DNA of 64,000 nt, taken from the NCBI RefSeq assembly GCF_900186125.1, contig NZ_FYBQ01000001.1:459622-523621 (forward strand), written 5' to 3'. The DNA comes from Listeria goaensis (GTDB taxonomy: Bacteria; Bacillota; Bacilli; Lactobacillales; Listeriaceae). Position 1 is the stretch's first letter, and every line of letters begins with the position of its first letter. Shown piece by piece: positions 31,494-40,580 of the stretch. Under the pieces are notes generated by a model. The model was given only the letters and a program-made list of their open reading frames with translations, was not told the DNA's origin and searched no databases. The position numbers were made by a program, and so were the translations under genes.

Positions 31494-32054
31494 TTAAGAT
31501 AGTCTGTTTTCTAAGTTCGCATAGAGCTTTTGGATATATTCATCAGGTATTTGTTCGGAAATAGCAGCTTGCTTGACTTCATCAAGTAGCTCTTCTTTAT
31601 TTAATTTTTCTCCCGCAAAAATATGTGAATCAAACGGGATTTTTTTCACTTCTACTCCTGCTTGTTGGAACAATTCGACAGCATAGGCGTGATTTTTGTA
31701 GTCTACCGCGTAGCAGACCGTTTTAATGCCCGCTTGAATGATGGATTTACAACATGCCACACAAGGAAAATGCGTGACATACATTTCTGCGCCGTCTGTT
31801 GATGCGCCAAACTTTGCACATTGTAAAATGGCATTCATTTCAGCATGAATGGTTCGAATACAGTGACCTTCCACGACTAAACAACCGTGTTCAGCGCAGT
31901 GGTCACCACCTGCGATAGAGCCATTATATCCGCCAGCAATAATGCGTTTATCACGTACAATTGTTGCACCTACCATTAGGCGTGTGCATGTACTTCTCGA
32001 AGAAATTAGATGGCTTTGCGCCATAAAAAACTGGTCCCAAGCAATACGTTTCAT
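31494..32054 (-). CDS. comEB: ComEB, dCMP deaminase family protein
   Basis: Zinc deaminase of the dCMP deaminase family. The HAE motif (H70, E72) and PCVAC (C98, C101) are present, plus an extra cysteine and histidine set near 52-65 (DHCAEHGC) seen in this family. It is 186 aa and lies between comEA and comEC. Its need for transformation is doubtful in Bacillus. Confidence 0.95.
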   Translation of the reverse strand: MKRIAWDQFFMAQSHLISSRSTCTRLMVGATIVRDKRIIAGGYNGSIAGGDHCAEHGCLVVEGHCIRTIHAEMNAILQCAKFGASTDGAEMYVTHFPCVACCKSIIQAGIKTVCYAVDYKNHAYAVELFQQAGVEVKKIPFDSHIFAGEKLNKEELLDEVKQAAISEQIPDEYIQKLYANLENRLS

Positions 32055-32115
32055 GATTCTACCTCACTTTCACCTTTAAGTATAAATTTGATGTTTTAGG
32101 GAGTCAATCAAAAAT

Positions 32116-32724
32116 TTAAACCTCTACATACTCTTTTAACTTCTCAACGGTCTTTTCGCCAATTCCACTGACATTTTTTAAGTCATTTATCGTTTGAAAT
32201 AAACCTTCTTTTTCACGGTATTCTAGAATTGCTTTTGCTTTCGCCGCACCAATGCCCGGCACTTGTTGTAAATCACTGATTGAAGCTTGATTGAGATTTA
32301 TTTTTTGTCCTGCATTAGAATTTTCTGCGGATCCGCTTGATGCAATTTGTTTTGCCTCACCGTTTTTATACACGGTAATCACCATTTCATCTTTTAATTT
32401 CTCTGCTAAATTGATAGCATTTAAGTCCGCTTCAGCTGTGAAGCCGCCTGAAATAGTAATGGCATCTTTTACACGCCCATCAAACGCGATTTCGTAAACG
32501 CCCGGATTTTTCACAGCACCTTTGACATCAACTACAACCGTTTTACTCCCCGACTTTTCTTCGGTCTCTGCAGTTTCTTCTTTTGGCACATTGGGAATAA
32601 GTTCGGCTTTTGCCGCGTTATTTGTGGCTGGTTGCAACATAACATAGCTTATTACGATGATACACAAAACAATTGCCCCGCAAAGCCAAAACCATTTCGG
32701 ATACTTTTGATACAGTTCTTTCAT
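32116..32724 (-). CDS. comEA: ComEA, DNA receptor for uptake
   Basis: Membrane-anchored DNA-binding protein. One N-terminal TM (about 13-30), a flexible linker, an SLBB domain (61-118), a Ser/Gly/Asn linker, and a C-terminal double helix-hairpin-helix (140-202) with VPGIGAAKA and VSGIGEKTV. At 202 aa it is complete. It starts the comEA-comEB-comEC-holA group after the yqeM terminator; no strong sigma-A promoter is evident. Confidence 0.95.
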   Translation of the reverse strand: MKELYQKYPKWFWLCGAIVLCIIVISYVMLQPATNNAAKAELIPNVPKEETAETEEKSGSKTVVVDVKGAVKNPGVYEIAFDGRVKDAITISGGFTAEADLNAINLAEKLKDEMVITVYKNGEAKQIASSGSAENSNAGQKINLNQASISDLQQVPGIGAAKAKAILEYREKEGLFQTINDLKNVSGIGEKTVEKLKEYVEV

Positions 32725-32785
32725 ACTTTATCTCCTTTTATTTTTACTTATTCGACATTGGCAACTAAATTCCTCATGAAGACAT

Positions 32786-32820
32786 AAAAAAAGAAAGCAG
32801 TTTTTTACACTACTTTCTTG
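32786..32820 (-). terminator. Terminator at the end of the yqeG-yqeM operon
   Basis: AAGAAAG-T-AG opposite CT-G-CTTTCTT with seven T on the minus strand; it overlaps the last codons of yqeM. Confidence 0.75.
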
Positions 32821-33541
32821 CTAAAAAGAAGATTCTTTCGCTCTTTTCATCTGGTTTTTCCAGCGAAAAATCTGCATACACGCTAATTTTGCTAAATCCG
32901 GCGGCAATTAATTTTTTTTCATATGTCGCAACCGGATACGTTCTTTCTTTATGGAGTTCATCTTTCCGGAAGTAAGAACCATCGCTATTTTCAACAAAAA
33001 AAGTTAACTCATGTTCAACCGAATGAGGCGCTTCTCCGGGAAATGAATTCCAAATCGTTGAAACGCTTAAATCGCTATCACCGTAACTATAATTTTGAAA
33101 ACCAACGTCCACTTTATAAACGGAATGCACATCAAACAAGAAGGCTCCATCTGTATTTAAATGTTCATAAACTCTCTCGAACGTTGCATCTAGCTCTTTT
33201 TCGGTTTCTAAATAGTTGAGTGAATCACAAAAACAGGTCACAACATCGAAGCTCTTTTGGAATGAAAAATTGGTCATATTTTCTGCCAAAAAAGGAATGG
33301 GTAGGTTGGTGGCGTTCATTTTAGCTTCTGCCACGTGAACCATTTCTTCTGATAGGTCAAGACCTGTGACGTCGTAGCCTTGAAAATGCATGCGAATAGC
33401 AAATTCACCTGTCCCGCTTGCCAAATCAAGCAACGTTTTTTTATCCTTTGGAAGTACTTGATGTGCGAAATCAGCCCACTCATCGTAGAGTTCCACGTCC
33501 ATTAGTTCATCATACACTTGTGGAAAAAATTCGTAGCTCAC
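32810..33541 (-). CDS. yqeM: Class I SAM-dependent methyltransferase (YqeM type)
   Basis: The 243-residue protein has the SAM motif LLDLASGTGEFA and a following TGLDLSEEMV acidic loop. The substrate is unknown. It is the last gene of the operon after rsfS (15 nt gap), as in other Firmicutes. A small-molecule or tRNA methylase role is possible, but the sequence does not decide. Confidence 0.88.
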   Translation of the reverse strand: MSYEFFPQVYDELMDVELYDEWADFAHQVLPKDKKTLLDLASGTGEFAIRMHFQGYDVTGLDLSEEMVHVAEAKMNATNLPIPFLAENMTNFSFQKSFDVVTCFCDSLNYLETEKELDATFERVYEHLNTDGAFLFDVHSVYKVDVGFQNYSYGDSDLSVSTIWNSFPGEAPHSVEHELTFFVENSDGSYFRKDELHKERTYPVATYEKKLIAAGFSKISVYADFSLEKPDEKSERIFFLARK

Positions 33542-33556
33542 AGTCGTACATCTCCT

Positions 33557-33913
33557 TTATGAAGTGAACGCTTTTGAAACATCTTCAAGCGGGGCATCTC
33601 CCCAAAGTTTTTCCAAATTGTAGTAAGAACGTTCATCGCGGTGGAATACGTGGACGATAACATCGCCTAAATCAATCAGCACCCACTGGGCAGCTTCTAA
33701 GCCTTCTAAACGCTTCACTTCGACATCATTTTCTTGTGCTTGTTCTTTAATTTCGCGCGCAATGGCTTCGACTTGTTTATCAGAATTACCATGACAAATG
33801 ACAAAATAGTCGGCAAAACTAGACAAACCTTTCATATTTAGTGCTAGAATATCTTCCGCACGCTTGTCGTCAGCTGCTTTTGCAACTAACATGAGTACAT
33901 CATAACTATTCAA
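33557..33913 (-). CDS. rsfS: Ribosomal silencing factor RsfS
   Basis: Binds L14 and blocks subunit joining during starvation. The 118 residues have the family core SSFADYFVICHGNSDKQV, WVLIDLGDVIVHVF and the YYNLEKLW ending. Overlaps yqeK by 8 nt. Confidence 0.95.
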   Translation of the reverse strand: MNSYDVLMLVAKAADDKRAEDILALNMKGLSSFADYFVICHGNSDKQVEAIAREIKEQAQENDVEVKRLEGLEAAQWVLIDLGDVIVHVFHRDERSYYNLEKLWGDAPLEDVSKAFTS

Positions 33914-34493
33914 ATTTCAAAACATCTCCTTCTTTAATTAAAAACGCATAATGATTGTAAGCTAAAAATGTATCTGGGAATATCGGCTGCTCTTTACTCG
34001 CTAAATAGCCAATCGTACGACCAAGAGCAAACAACATTCCTTTGTCTAAAGAAGCCGCGGTGATTTTTCTCGCTTCGTCCACGCCAGGGAAATCCCGACC
34101 GGGCTCCGTATAGTCAGCTAAAAAAATAATTTTATCTAGTGTTGACATGTTTTCTGTACCAGTCGTATGCCAGCGAATGGCATCTAAAATCGCCTCATCG
34201 GTAATGCCAAATTCATGCTCCGCCAAGTAAGCCCCAACTGGTGCATGCCAAATCGCATTTTGATAGCGCAAAAATTCCGGATTCATCTTCTCTTGCACGA
34301 TGATATCGCGTGCTTTCGCATCATCGATATATTTCGCATAGTCGTGCAAAATGGCAGCAATACTTGCCTTCTCTTCCGATTCAAAATAAATTTTGGCGAG
34401 CTTTATGGCCGTTTCCTCGACACCAAGCGTATGAATAAACCTTTTTTCAGGCATTGCTTGGCGTACTTTTTCAAGCATTTCATCACGATTCAT
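33906..34493 (-). CDS. yqeK: HD-domain Ap4A hydrolase YqeK
   Basis: HD phosphohydrolase; family members cleave diadenosine tetraphosphate symmetrically. The N-terminal RFIHTLGVEETA histidine, ILHDYAKY and WHAPVGAYL/RWHTTG histidines supply the metal site. It is 195 aa, overlapping nadD by 11 nt and rsfS by 8 nt, so the three are translated as a tight block. Confidence 0.93.
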   Translation of the reverse strand: MNRDEMLEKVRQAMPEKRFIHTLGVEETAIKLAKIYFESEEKASIAAILHDYAKYIDDAKARDIIVQEKMNPEFLRYQNAIWHAPVGAYLAEHEFGITDEAILDAIRWHTTGTENMSTLDKIIFLADYTEPGRDFPGVDEARKITAASLDKGMLFALGRTIGYLASKEQPIFPDTFLAYNHYAFLIKEGDVLKFE

Positions 34494-35052
34494 ATAACTG
34501 ATGCTCCTTCACATACCGCACAACTTGTTTCGGTAAAAAATAGTCAATTGGCATCTTTTTCGCCATGCGCTCACGAATGAGTGAAGACGACACAGACATT
34601 TCCGGCACAAACACATTCTTAACTGGGTAAGGCGTTTCAAGGCAATATTCTGGGCGATTTACGCCAACAAATTGAACCAGCTGAACTAACTGGTTAACGT
34701 TGTACCAATTTGGTAAATATTCTACCATATCCCCACCAATAATAAAATAGTAGTCTGTATCTGGATTTTCTTCCACCATTTCTTTCATTGTATCATAGGT
34801 GAAAGATTTCCCCGCACGCAAAAGTTCCCGCGTATCCATTGCAAAATGCGGATTATCAGAAATCGCAAGCTGCAACATCTCAGCGCGGTTTGTAGCCGAA
34901 ACATTCCCGCTCTCTTTATGCGGTGGAACTGAATTTGGGAGGAAAATAATTTGTTCCAAGTTCAGCGCTACCCTGACCTCGTTTGCAATAATCAAATGAG
35001 CAATATGTGGCGGATCAAAAGTGCCACCTAAAATACCAACGCGCTTTTTCAT
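34483..35052 (-). CDS. nadD: Nicotinate-nucleotide adenylyltransferase NadD
   Basis: Makes deaminated NAD from nicotinate mononucleotide. The GGTFDPPHIAHL nucleotide-binding motif (9-20) and the C-terminal VSSSLIRERM motif are intact. 189 aa, ATG start, between yhbY and yqeK. Confidence 0.96.
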   Translation of the reverse strand: MKKRVGILGGTFDPPHIAHLIIANEVRVALNLEQIIFLPNSVPPHKESGNVSATNRAEMLQLAISDNPHFAMDTRELLRAGKSFTYDTMKEMVEENPDTDYYFIIGGDMVEYLPNWYNVNQLVQLVQFVGVNRPEYCLETPYPVKNVFVPEMSVSSSLIRERMAKKMPIDYFLPKQVVRYVKEHQLYES

Positions 35053-35067
35053 AGTTTCACCTCAAAT

Positions 35068-35358
35068 TTAAGGTAATACAATTTGTTTTTTAGTTTTCGA
35101 TTCTTTATATAAAATAATAGTGCGGCCAATCACTTGAACTAGTTCGGCGCCGGCCCGGCCACTAATTGTTTCCGCCACTTCTTCTTTTGGAACTTCACAA
35201 TTTTGTAAAACGGAAATTTTAATGAGTTCACGAGCTTCAAGCGCTTCCGCAATTTGAATCACCATATTTGGTGTCACGCCGCCTTTTCCAACTTGAAAAA
35301 TCGGGTGAAGCGAATGCGCATTTTTTCGTAAATAACGTTTTTGTGGGTTTGTTAACAT
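35068..35358 (-). CDS. yhbY: CRM-domain RNA-binding protein YhbY
   Basis: Small CRM-domain protein associated with pre-50S particles. The ATG at 35358 has an AGGAGGA site; the protein has 96 residues starting MLTNPQKRYLRK, with the GxxG-type loop as VGKGGVTP. Upstream codons in the same frame belong to the aroE end. Confidence 0.94.
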   Translation of the reverse strand: MLTNPQKRYLRKNAHSLHPIFQVGKGGVTPNMVIQIAEALEARELIKISVLQNCEVPKEEVAETISGRAGAELVQVIGRTIILYKESKTKKQIVLP

Positions 35359-35368
35359 CGTTTTCCTC

Positions 35369-36178
35369 CTATAATGAAGCAAGCACCGCCTGTTTCATAA
35401 TTTCTGTATCAGGCTTTTGCCCCGTCCATAATTCAAAGGCAAGTGCACCTTGATGAATAAACATCGGCAAGCCGTTTTGAATGATTGCCTGCTTCTCTTC
35501 TGCTTCTTTTAAAAATGGCGTTTTTTTCGGATTGTAAATTATATCGCTAACAATTGTCCCCGGACGCAAATTAGCTAATGACAGTGGCGTTTCATTTGCG
35601 GTTTTCAGGAGACCAACTGAGGTCGTTTGAATCACAACTGAAAAAGACGCCAATTGTTTTTCCGCCTCCGAAATGGTGAGCGCAGCATCTTCGGGATAGC
35701 CTTGAATTAGCTGCTCCGCCTTTGAAATGGTGCGGTTCGCCACCACCACGCGACTTCCAATTTTTTCCTTAATCGCCAAATAAATGCCTTTACTTGCACC
35801 GCCCGCGCCGATGATTAAGACTGAATCAGTTGGGCGTAGCGGGTGGATTTCAGCTAGGCCAGCAAGATAGCCCAAACCATCTGTGTTATAGCCTACCCAC
35901 TTTGAATTTCTCCGAACGACCGTGTTGACTGCCCCGCATTTTTCGGCAAACTCATCGAGGCTATCTAAAAAAGGAATGATGCGTTCTTTAAACGGTACGG
36001 TAACATTAAAACCATCCATTTTTTCCATAAAAAGAGGGATTTCCGTGTTAAATTGTTCGATATCAATTTTTTGGCGTGTGTAGACGGCTTCCATACCGAG
36101 TGCGTGAATCGCTGCATGATGCATTTCTGGCGAGAGCGAATGCGCAATTGGGTTGCCGATTACTGCAAATTTTTCCAT
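35369..36178 (-). CDS. aroE: Shikimate dehydrogenase AroE
   Basis: NADPH-dependent reduction of 3-dehydroshikimate in aromatic amino acid synthesis. The N-terminal GNPIAHSLSPEMHH shikimate site, the catalytic NVTVPFKE lysine and the IGAGGASKG cofactor loop are present. At 269 aa it is typical. Between yqeH and yhbY, as in Bacillus. Confidence 0.95.
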   Translation of the reverse strand: MEKFAVIGNPIAHSLSPEMHHAAIHALGMEAVYTRQKIDIEQFNTEIPLFMEKMDGFNVTVPFKERIIPFLDSLDEFAEKCGAVNTVVRRNSKWVGYNTDGLGYLAGLAEIHPLRPTDSVLIIGAGGASKGIYLAIKEKIGSRVVVANRTISKAEQLIQGYPEDAALTISEAEKQLASFSVVIQTTSVGLLKTANETPLSLANLRPGTIVSDIIYNPKKTPFLKEAEEKQAIIQNGLPMFIHQGALAFELWTGQKPDTEIMKQAVLASL

Positions 36179-36190
36179 TCCGTATGCCTC

Positions 36191-37291
36191 CTAAATAAGC
36201 GGTTCGCGAATCGTCACGTTGACGCCTTTTGGCACCCATGCTGTTACTTTAACATGGCCGTTTGGCACACATACCCAGCCTAATCCTGAAAATACGATAT
36301 CCGCTTTTTCGCGAATGACAAACGTGTGGGGAACAAGTTCTGGTAAATCTGCCATGTCTTCTTCACTCGGCGGACTTAAAATCAAGCCTTTTTGTGTTTC
36401 GTAAAGGTGATCTGCTTTTTCTAATTTCGTCCGGTGTGGCTCAAGCTGGTTCGACATGTAAACGATAAACGATGAGCGCCCACCTTCCGTGAAATCAAGA
36501 CGTGCAAGCGCACCAAAAAATAACGTCTGCGCACTATTTAATTGGTAGACAACGGGTTTAATTTCTTTTTTCGGTGTAATGAGTTTCAATGTTTTTGGAC
36601 CGATAAAATGCGCCATTTGATGATGATTAATAATCCCTGGTGTGTCCACTAACACGCGGTTTCCTTCAAGTGGGATTTCAATTTTATCAAGCGTCGTTCC
36701 TGGAAATTGTGACGTCGTAATGATGTTGTTTTCACCCGTCGCAAATTTAATAATCCGATTAATTAGCGTTGATTTTCCGACGTTTGTACAACCAACAACA
36801 AAAACGTCCTCCCCGTCGCGCAAGTCCTCAATTTGTTCCATCAGCGATTCAAAGCCGTAGCCCTTCTCGGCGCTAATGAGGGCAACATCTGCCGCGCGAA
36901 GTCCTAAATCTTTCGCCCGCGTGCGCATATAACGCGTTAATTTATCACGTTTTAAAGACTTTGGTAGCAAGTCCGCTTTATTTCCGACCAAAAGCACTGG
37001 GTTGCTTCCGACAAAGCGGTGAAGTCCAGGCAGCCAGCTCCCATCGAAGTCGAAAATATCGACAACGTAAACAATGAGTGCTTTTTTAGCCCCCAAATCA
37101 TTTAAGATTTTCAAAAAATCATCATCTGTTAAAGAAACATCTTGGATTTCGTTATAATGTTTTAAGCGGAAGCAACGCTGGCAAATGACTTGTTCTTTAT
37201 CCAGTGAAGATTTTGGTGCATAACCCGGTTTTGATTTGTCCACAGACTGGATAATCGCGCCGCACCCAATACATCTTAATTCTTCGGTCAA
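36191..37291 (-). CDS. yqeH: Circularly permuted GTPase YqeH, TTG start
   Basis: GTPase needed for 30S assembly. A Cys4 zinc finger opens the protein (CIGC and CQRC), then the motifs run in permuted order: NKADLL (G4) before GCTNVGKST (G1) and DTPG (G3). TTG at 37291 is preferred because GGGAGG ends 7 nt upstream and the codon overlaps the yqeG stop as TTGA, indicating coupling; an ATG five codons earlier lies on that site. Length 366 aa. Confidence 0.94.
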   Translation of the reverse strand: MTEELRCIGCGAIIQSVDKSKPGYAPKSSLDKEQVICQRCFRLKHYNEIQDVSLTDDDFLKILNDLGAKKALIVYVVDIFDFDGSWLPGLHRFVGSNPVLLVGNKADLLPKSLKRDKLTRYMRTRAKDLGLRAADVALISAEKGYGFESLMEQIEDLRDGEDVFVVGCTNVGKSTLINRIIKFATGENNIITTSQFPGTTLDKIEIPLEGNRVLVDTPGIINHHQMAHFIGPKTLKLITPKKEIKPVVYQLNSAQTLFFGALARLDFTEGGRSSFIVYMSNQLEPHRTKLEKADHLYETQKGLILSPPSEEDMADLPELVPHTFVIREKADIVFSGLGWVCVPNGHVKVTAWVPKGVNVTIREPLI

Positions 37292-37809
37292 AGTGAATCC
37301 TCCCATTCCATCGGTTGCTTTTTCGCTAACCGTTTTAAAATAATTCGCTCCATAAAGCGATTAAATTTCGTTGCAAGTCCGTCCGTTTCCTTTACTGGAC
37401 GCACAAAAATTGTCATCAATTTTTGCCTGTTACCACCAAAAATGTCCGTCATAATTTGATCGCCAATCATAATCGTTTCCTCAGGCGTCGAGTCAAGCTC
37501 GCGCAGCGCTTTTTGGAAATTTTTGCGAAGTGGTTTTTTGGCTTTGGCTAAAAATGGAATTCGTGTGGCGCGCGCAACTCGTTCAACGCGTTCCTCCGAA
37601 TTATTCGATAAAATCATCACTTTGATGCCTTCCGCTTCAAGCAGTGTGAACCAGTTAATAATTTCATGCGTCGCGTCCATTTCGTCCCAAGCGAGAAGTG
37701 TATTATCTAAATCAGTTAAAATTGTTGTTTTCCCTAAACTTTTAATATGCGTTGCCGTAATTCCAAACGGAGAATTTAACATCCGATCTGGTGAAAATTG
37801 CTTTAGCAC
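37288..37809 (-). CDS. yqeG: HAD-family phosphatase YqeG, GTG start
   Basis: HAD-IIIA hydrolase with catalytic DLDNTL and a distal MIGDQIMTDI motif. GTG at 37809 is chosen because GGGGTG lies about 7 nt upstream, giving 173 residues starting MLKQFSPDRML; the ATG at 37824 has no ribosome site. It heads the operon yqeG-yqeH-aroE-yhbY-nadD-yqeK-rsfS-yqeM and is divergent from pepF. Confidence 0.92.
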   Translation of the reverse strand: MLKQFSPDRMLNSPFGITATHIKSLGKTTILTDLDNTLLAWDEMDATHEIINWFTLLEAEGIKVMILSNNSEERVERVARATRIPFLAKAKKPLRKNFQKALRELDSTPEETIMIGDQIMTDIFGGNRQKLMTIFVRPVKETDGLATKFNRFMERIILKRLAKKQPMEWEDSL

Positions 37810-37928
37810 TCTTTCGCACCCCATTTTATATAGTATAAATCTGCAAATACTATCATACCGTTATTTACAAAGATAATCTACAAATTTTAACATCTTTCTG
37901 CTTTTTTTACAAAAAAAGAATGGTTTAA

Positions 37929-37937
37929 TGCTATAAT
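37929..37937 (+). promoter_or_regulatory. Extended -10 promoter of pepF
   Basis: TGCTATAAT about 50 nt before the pepF ATG; no good -35 at 17 nt. Confidence 0.6.
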
Positions 37938-37985
37938 GATGAAGAAATAATCTTACAATTATGCGTTTGATAGGGAGGAAAAAAC

Positions 37986-39788
37986 ATGTCAAAAGACTAT
38001 TCTCTTATTTGGGAACTCGATTCAATTTATAGTGGTGGCAGTAGCTCAACTGAACTCCGTGATGCACTCCAACAAAACAAACAAGAGCTCGATCAATTTG
38101 TGCAAAACATTCAGGATTGGAGTATCCCAGAAAATACAGAGGACACCGCAGAATTTCTCATTTTAATCAATCAAAACGCCGATATTTCACGCGTTTTATT
38201 AACCGCAAGTTCTTATTTAGAATGTTTAGCCTCAGCCAATGTGAACGATGAACGCGCGCTTGAACTGGCAGCACTTGTTTACCAACATCAATCTATTTTG
38301 CAAACGGCAGAAGACGAATGGCATGAAAAATTTGCGCAAATTTCGGACCGCGTTTGGAATGAAATCCTGACACAAAATGGCTTTGAACAAATTGCTTTCG
38401 TCTTAAATGAAGCGCGCACAAATCGCAAGAAAAAAGGAACGAAAGAAGTGGAAGCCGCAATTAACGCCCTTTCCGTTGATGGTTACCGTGGCTGGTCTGA
38501 CCACTATGATACCATCGTGTCAAAAGTTCGCGTTAAAGTCGAGATTGACGGTGAAACAAAAGACCTTTCAGCTGGTCAAGCGCTCAACATGTTGAACCAC
38601 CCAAAACGTGACGTCCGCCAAGCGGTTTTTCAGGCTTATACGAAAAGTTGGCAGGAAAATGGGCGGCTATTCGCTGACACATTGAACCATTTAGCAGGCT
38701 TTCGTTTGGCTACATATGACATGCGTAAATGGGATAAAGTGCTCGCTGAACCGCTTGCGATAAATCGAATGGAGCAAGGCACACTTGACGCGATGTGGAA
38801 CGTGATTCGCGAACATAAAAGTACCTTTACCACTTTCCTAGATCGTAAAGCCAAATTACTTGGTGTTCCAAAACTTAGCTTTTATGACGTAGAAGCGCCC
38901 CTCGTTTTCGGTGAAGATACGAAAAAATATTCTTTCCAAGAAGGCGCGGATTTCATCATTCAACAGTTCCAAAAATTCAGTCCTAAAATGGCCCATTTCG
39001 CTGAACATGCTTTCGCCAACAAGTGGATTGAAGCGGAAGATCGCGACAATAAACGTCCAGGCGGTTTTTGCACAGACTTCCCTCTTGTTAAAGAAAGTCG
39101 CATTTTTATGACCTATGACGGAGCGCCAAGTACCGTTGCGACACTGGCACATGAGCTGGGACATGCTTTCCATTCATACGTGATTCGCGATGAGCCTTTT
39201 GAAAATACTGGCTACGCCATGAATGTTGCTGAAACTGCCTCTACATTTGCTGAAATGATTATTGCCGATGCTTCTGTGAAGGAAGCCAGCACAAAAGAAG
39301 AAAAAATAACGCTTCTTGAAGATAAAATTGGGCGCAGTGTGGCATTCTTCATGAATATCCATGCTCGTTTCTTATTCGAAACACGTTTTTACGAAGCGCG
39401 TAAAGCAGGTATTTTATCTGTAGACGCACTGAATCGTTTAATGGAAGAAGCCCAGCGTGAAGCTTATTTAGATGCACTTGATGAATATCATCCGCAGTTC
39501 TGGGCTTCCAAACTTCATTTTTACATTTCAGAAGTGCCATTTTACAACTTCCCGTACACATTTGGCTACCTCTTCTCGCTTGGTATATATAATAAAGCCA
39601 TTCAAGAGGGCGAAAGCTACGAAGATAAATACATTGCACTCTTAAAAGATACTGGTGCGATGACAACGGAAGAACTTGCCAAAAAACATCTCGGCGTTGA
39701 TTTAACAAAACCTGATTTCTGGGAAAGCGCCGTTCAAATTACCGTGAACGATGTTTCTGAATTCCTTAAACTAACAGAAGACTTATAA
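37986..39788 (+). CDS. pepF: M3-family oligoendopeptidase (PepF type)
   Basis: Zinc metallopeptidase that degrades cytosolic oligopeptides. The HELGH active site is at codons 389-393, with the third ligand in the downstream MNVAETASTFAEM segment. 600 residues, full length. A TAGGGAGG ribosome site precedes the ATG. It is monocistronic on the plus strand with an extended -10 promoter and a strong terminator. The name PepF is by family resemblance. Confidence 0.93.
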   Translation: MSKDYSLIWELDSIYSGGSSSTELRDALQQNKQELDQFVQNIQDWSIPENTEDTAEFLILINQNADISRVLLTASSYLECLASANVNDERALELAALVYQHQSILQTAEDEWHEKFAQISDRVWNEILTQNGFEQIAFVLNEARTNRKKKGTKEVEAAINALSVDGYRGWSDHYDTIVSKVRVKVEIDGETKDLSAGQALNMLNHPKRDVRQAVFQAYTKSWQENGRLFADTLNHLAGFRLATYDMRKWDKVLAEPLAINRMEQGTLDAMWNVIREHKSTFTTFLDRKAKLLGVPKLSFYDVEAPLVFGEDTKKYSFQEGADFIIQQFQKFSPKMAHFAEHAFANKWIEAEDRDNKRPGGFCTDFPLVKESRIFMTYDGAPSTVATLAHELGHAFHSYVIRDEPFENTGYAMNVAETASTFAEMIIADASVKEASTKEEKITLLEDKIGRSVAFFMNIHARFLFETRFYEARKAGILSVDALNRLMEEAQREAYLDALDEYHPQFWASKLHFYISEVPFYNFPYTFGYLFSLGIYNKAIQEGESYEDKYIALLKDTGAMTTEELAKKHLGVDLTKPDFWESAVQITVNDVSEFLKLTEDL

Positions 39789-39792
39789 ATAC

Positions 39793-39826
39793 AAAAGCGA
39801 GAATCCTAGTGGATTCTCGCTTTTTT
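39793..39826. terminator. Bidirectional terminator between pepF and mtnN
   Basis: Perfect 13-bp stem AAAGCGAGAATCC with its complement, 4-nt loop, T-runs on both strands; serves both convergent genes. Confidence 0.92.
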
Positions 39827-40526
39827 AATTCCATTCTTTTAGAAGGGCTAAAATGCATTCTGATGAAGCTTTTGCTGCTGTTTCTAGGAATTCATCGAAG
39901 GAAATTGCGGCTTCTTTGTCCGCAACATCAGATAGCGCGCGGATAATCACAAACGGGATATCAAACTGATGCGCTACTTGTGCTATAGCCGTTGCCTCCA
40001 TTTCGACCGCCTTTACTTCTGGAAAATGTGTAGTGATTTTTTCGCGTTGTTCATCTGTTGAAATAAAGGAATCCGTTGTGGCAATTAATCCGAATACAAC
40101 TTTGCTCGTGGTTTCTTTTAATTGATTTAAATATACTTTCTCAACTTTCTTTAGCAAATTGGCATCTGCTTGATAGACAGCTGGCATTTGTGGTACTTGA
40201 CCAAATGTATAGCCAAAGACGGTCGCATCCACATCACCGTAAGTAAGTTGATTTGAAATAATGACATCTGACACATTTAGATTCGCGCCTAGGCCGCCTG
40301 CTGAACCAGTATTAATGATGCATTCAGGTTTGTAATGGTCACACAAAATAGTGGTTGAAATCGCGGCATTTACTTTGCCAATTCCTGATTGTAGTAGCAC
40401 GACTTCTTGACCTGAAATTGTCCCACGGTAAAATTTTGCTCCTGCGATTTCTTCTTCTAACAGCAACGTCATTTGCTCTTTTAAAATTTTCACTTCTTCT
40501 TCCATCGCGCCAATAATTCCTATCAC
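39825..40526 (-). CDS. mtnN: 5'-methylthioadenosine/S-adenosylhomocysteine nucleosidase, GTG start
   Basis: Cleaves MTA and SAH, feeding methionine recycling and the LuxS route. The GTG at 40526 has AAGGAGG 8 nt upstream and gives 233 residues starting MIGIIGAMEEEV, the standard N-terminus. The catalytic Glu12-type GAMEEE region, the VEMEATAIAQV ribose site and the IRALSD catalytic Asp are intact. Preceded by a terminator that separates it from the DUF1510 gene. Confidence 0.95.
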   Translation of the reverse strand: MIGIIGAMEEEVKILKEQMTLLLEEEIAGAKFYRGTISGQEVVLLQSGIGKVNAAISTTILCDHYKPECIINTGSAGGLGANLNVSDVIISNQLTYGDVDATVFGYTFGQVPQMPAVYQADANLLKKVEKVYLNQLKETTSKVVFGLIATTDSFISTDEQREKITTHFPEVKAVEMEATAIAQVAHQFDIPFVIIRALSDVADKEAAISFDEFLETAAKASSECILALLKEWN

Positions 40527-40552
40527 AAGGAAAACCTCCTTTTTGTCCAAAT

Positions 40553-40580
40553 AAAAACGCCGGAAATTTACCAGCGTTTA
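40553..40580 (-). terminator. Terminator between the DUF1510 gene and mtnN
   Basis: Stem AAACGC-T-GG opposite CC-G-GCGTTT with a T-run, minus strand. Confidence 0.7.
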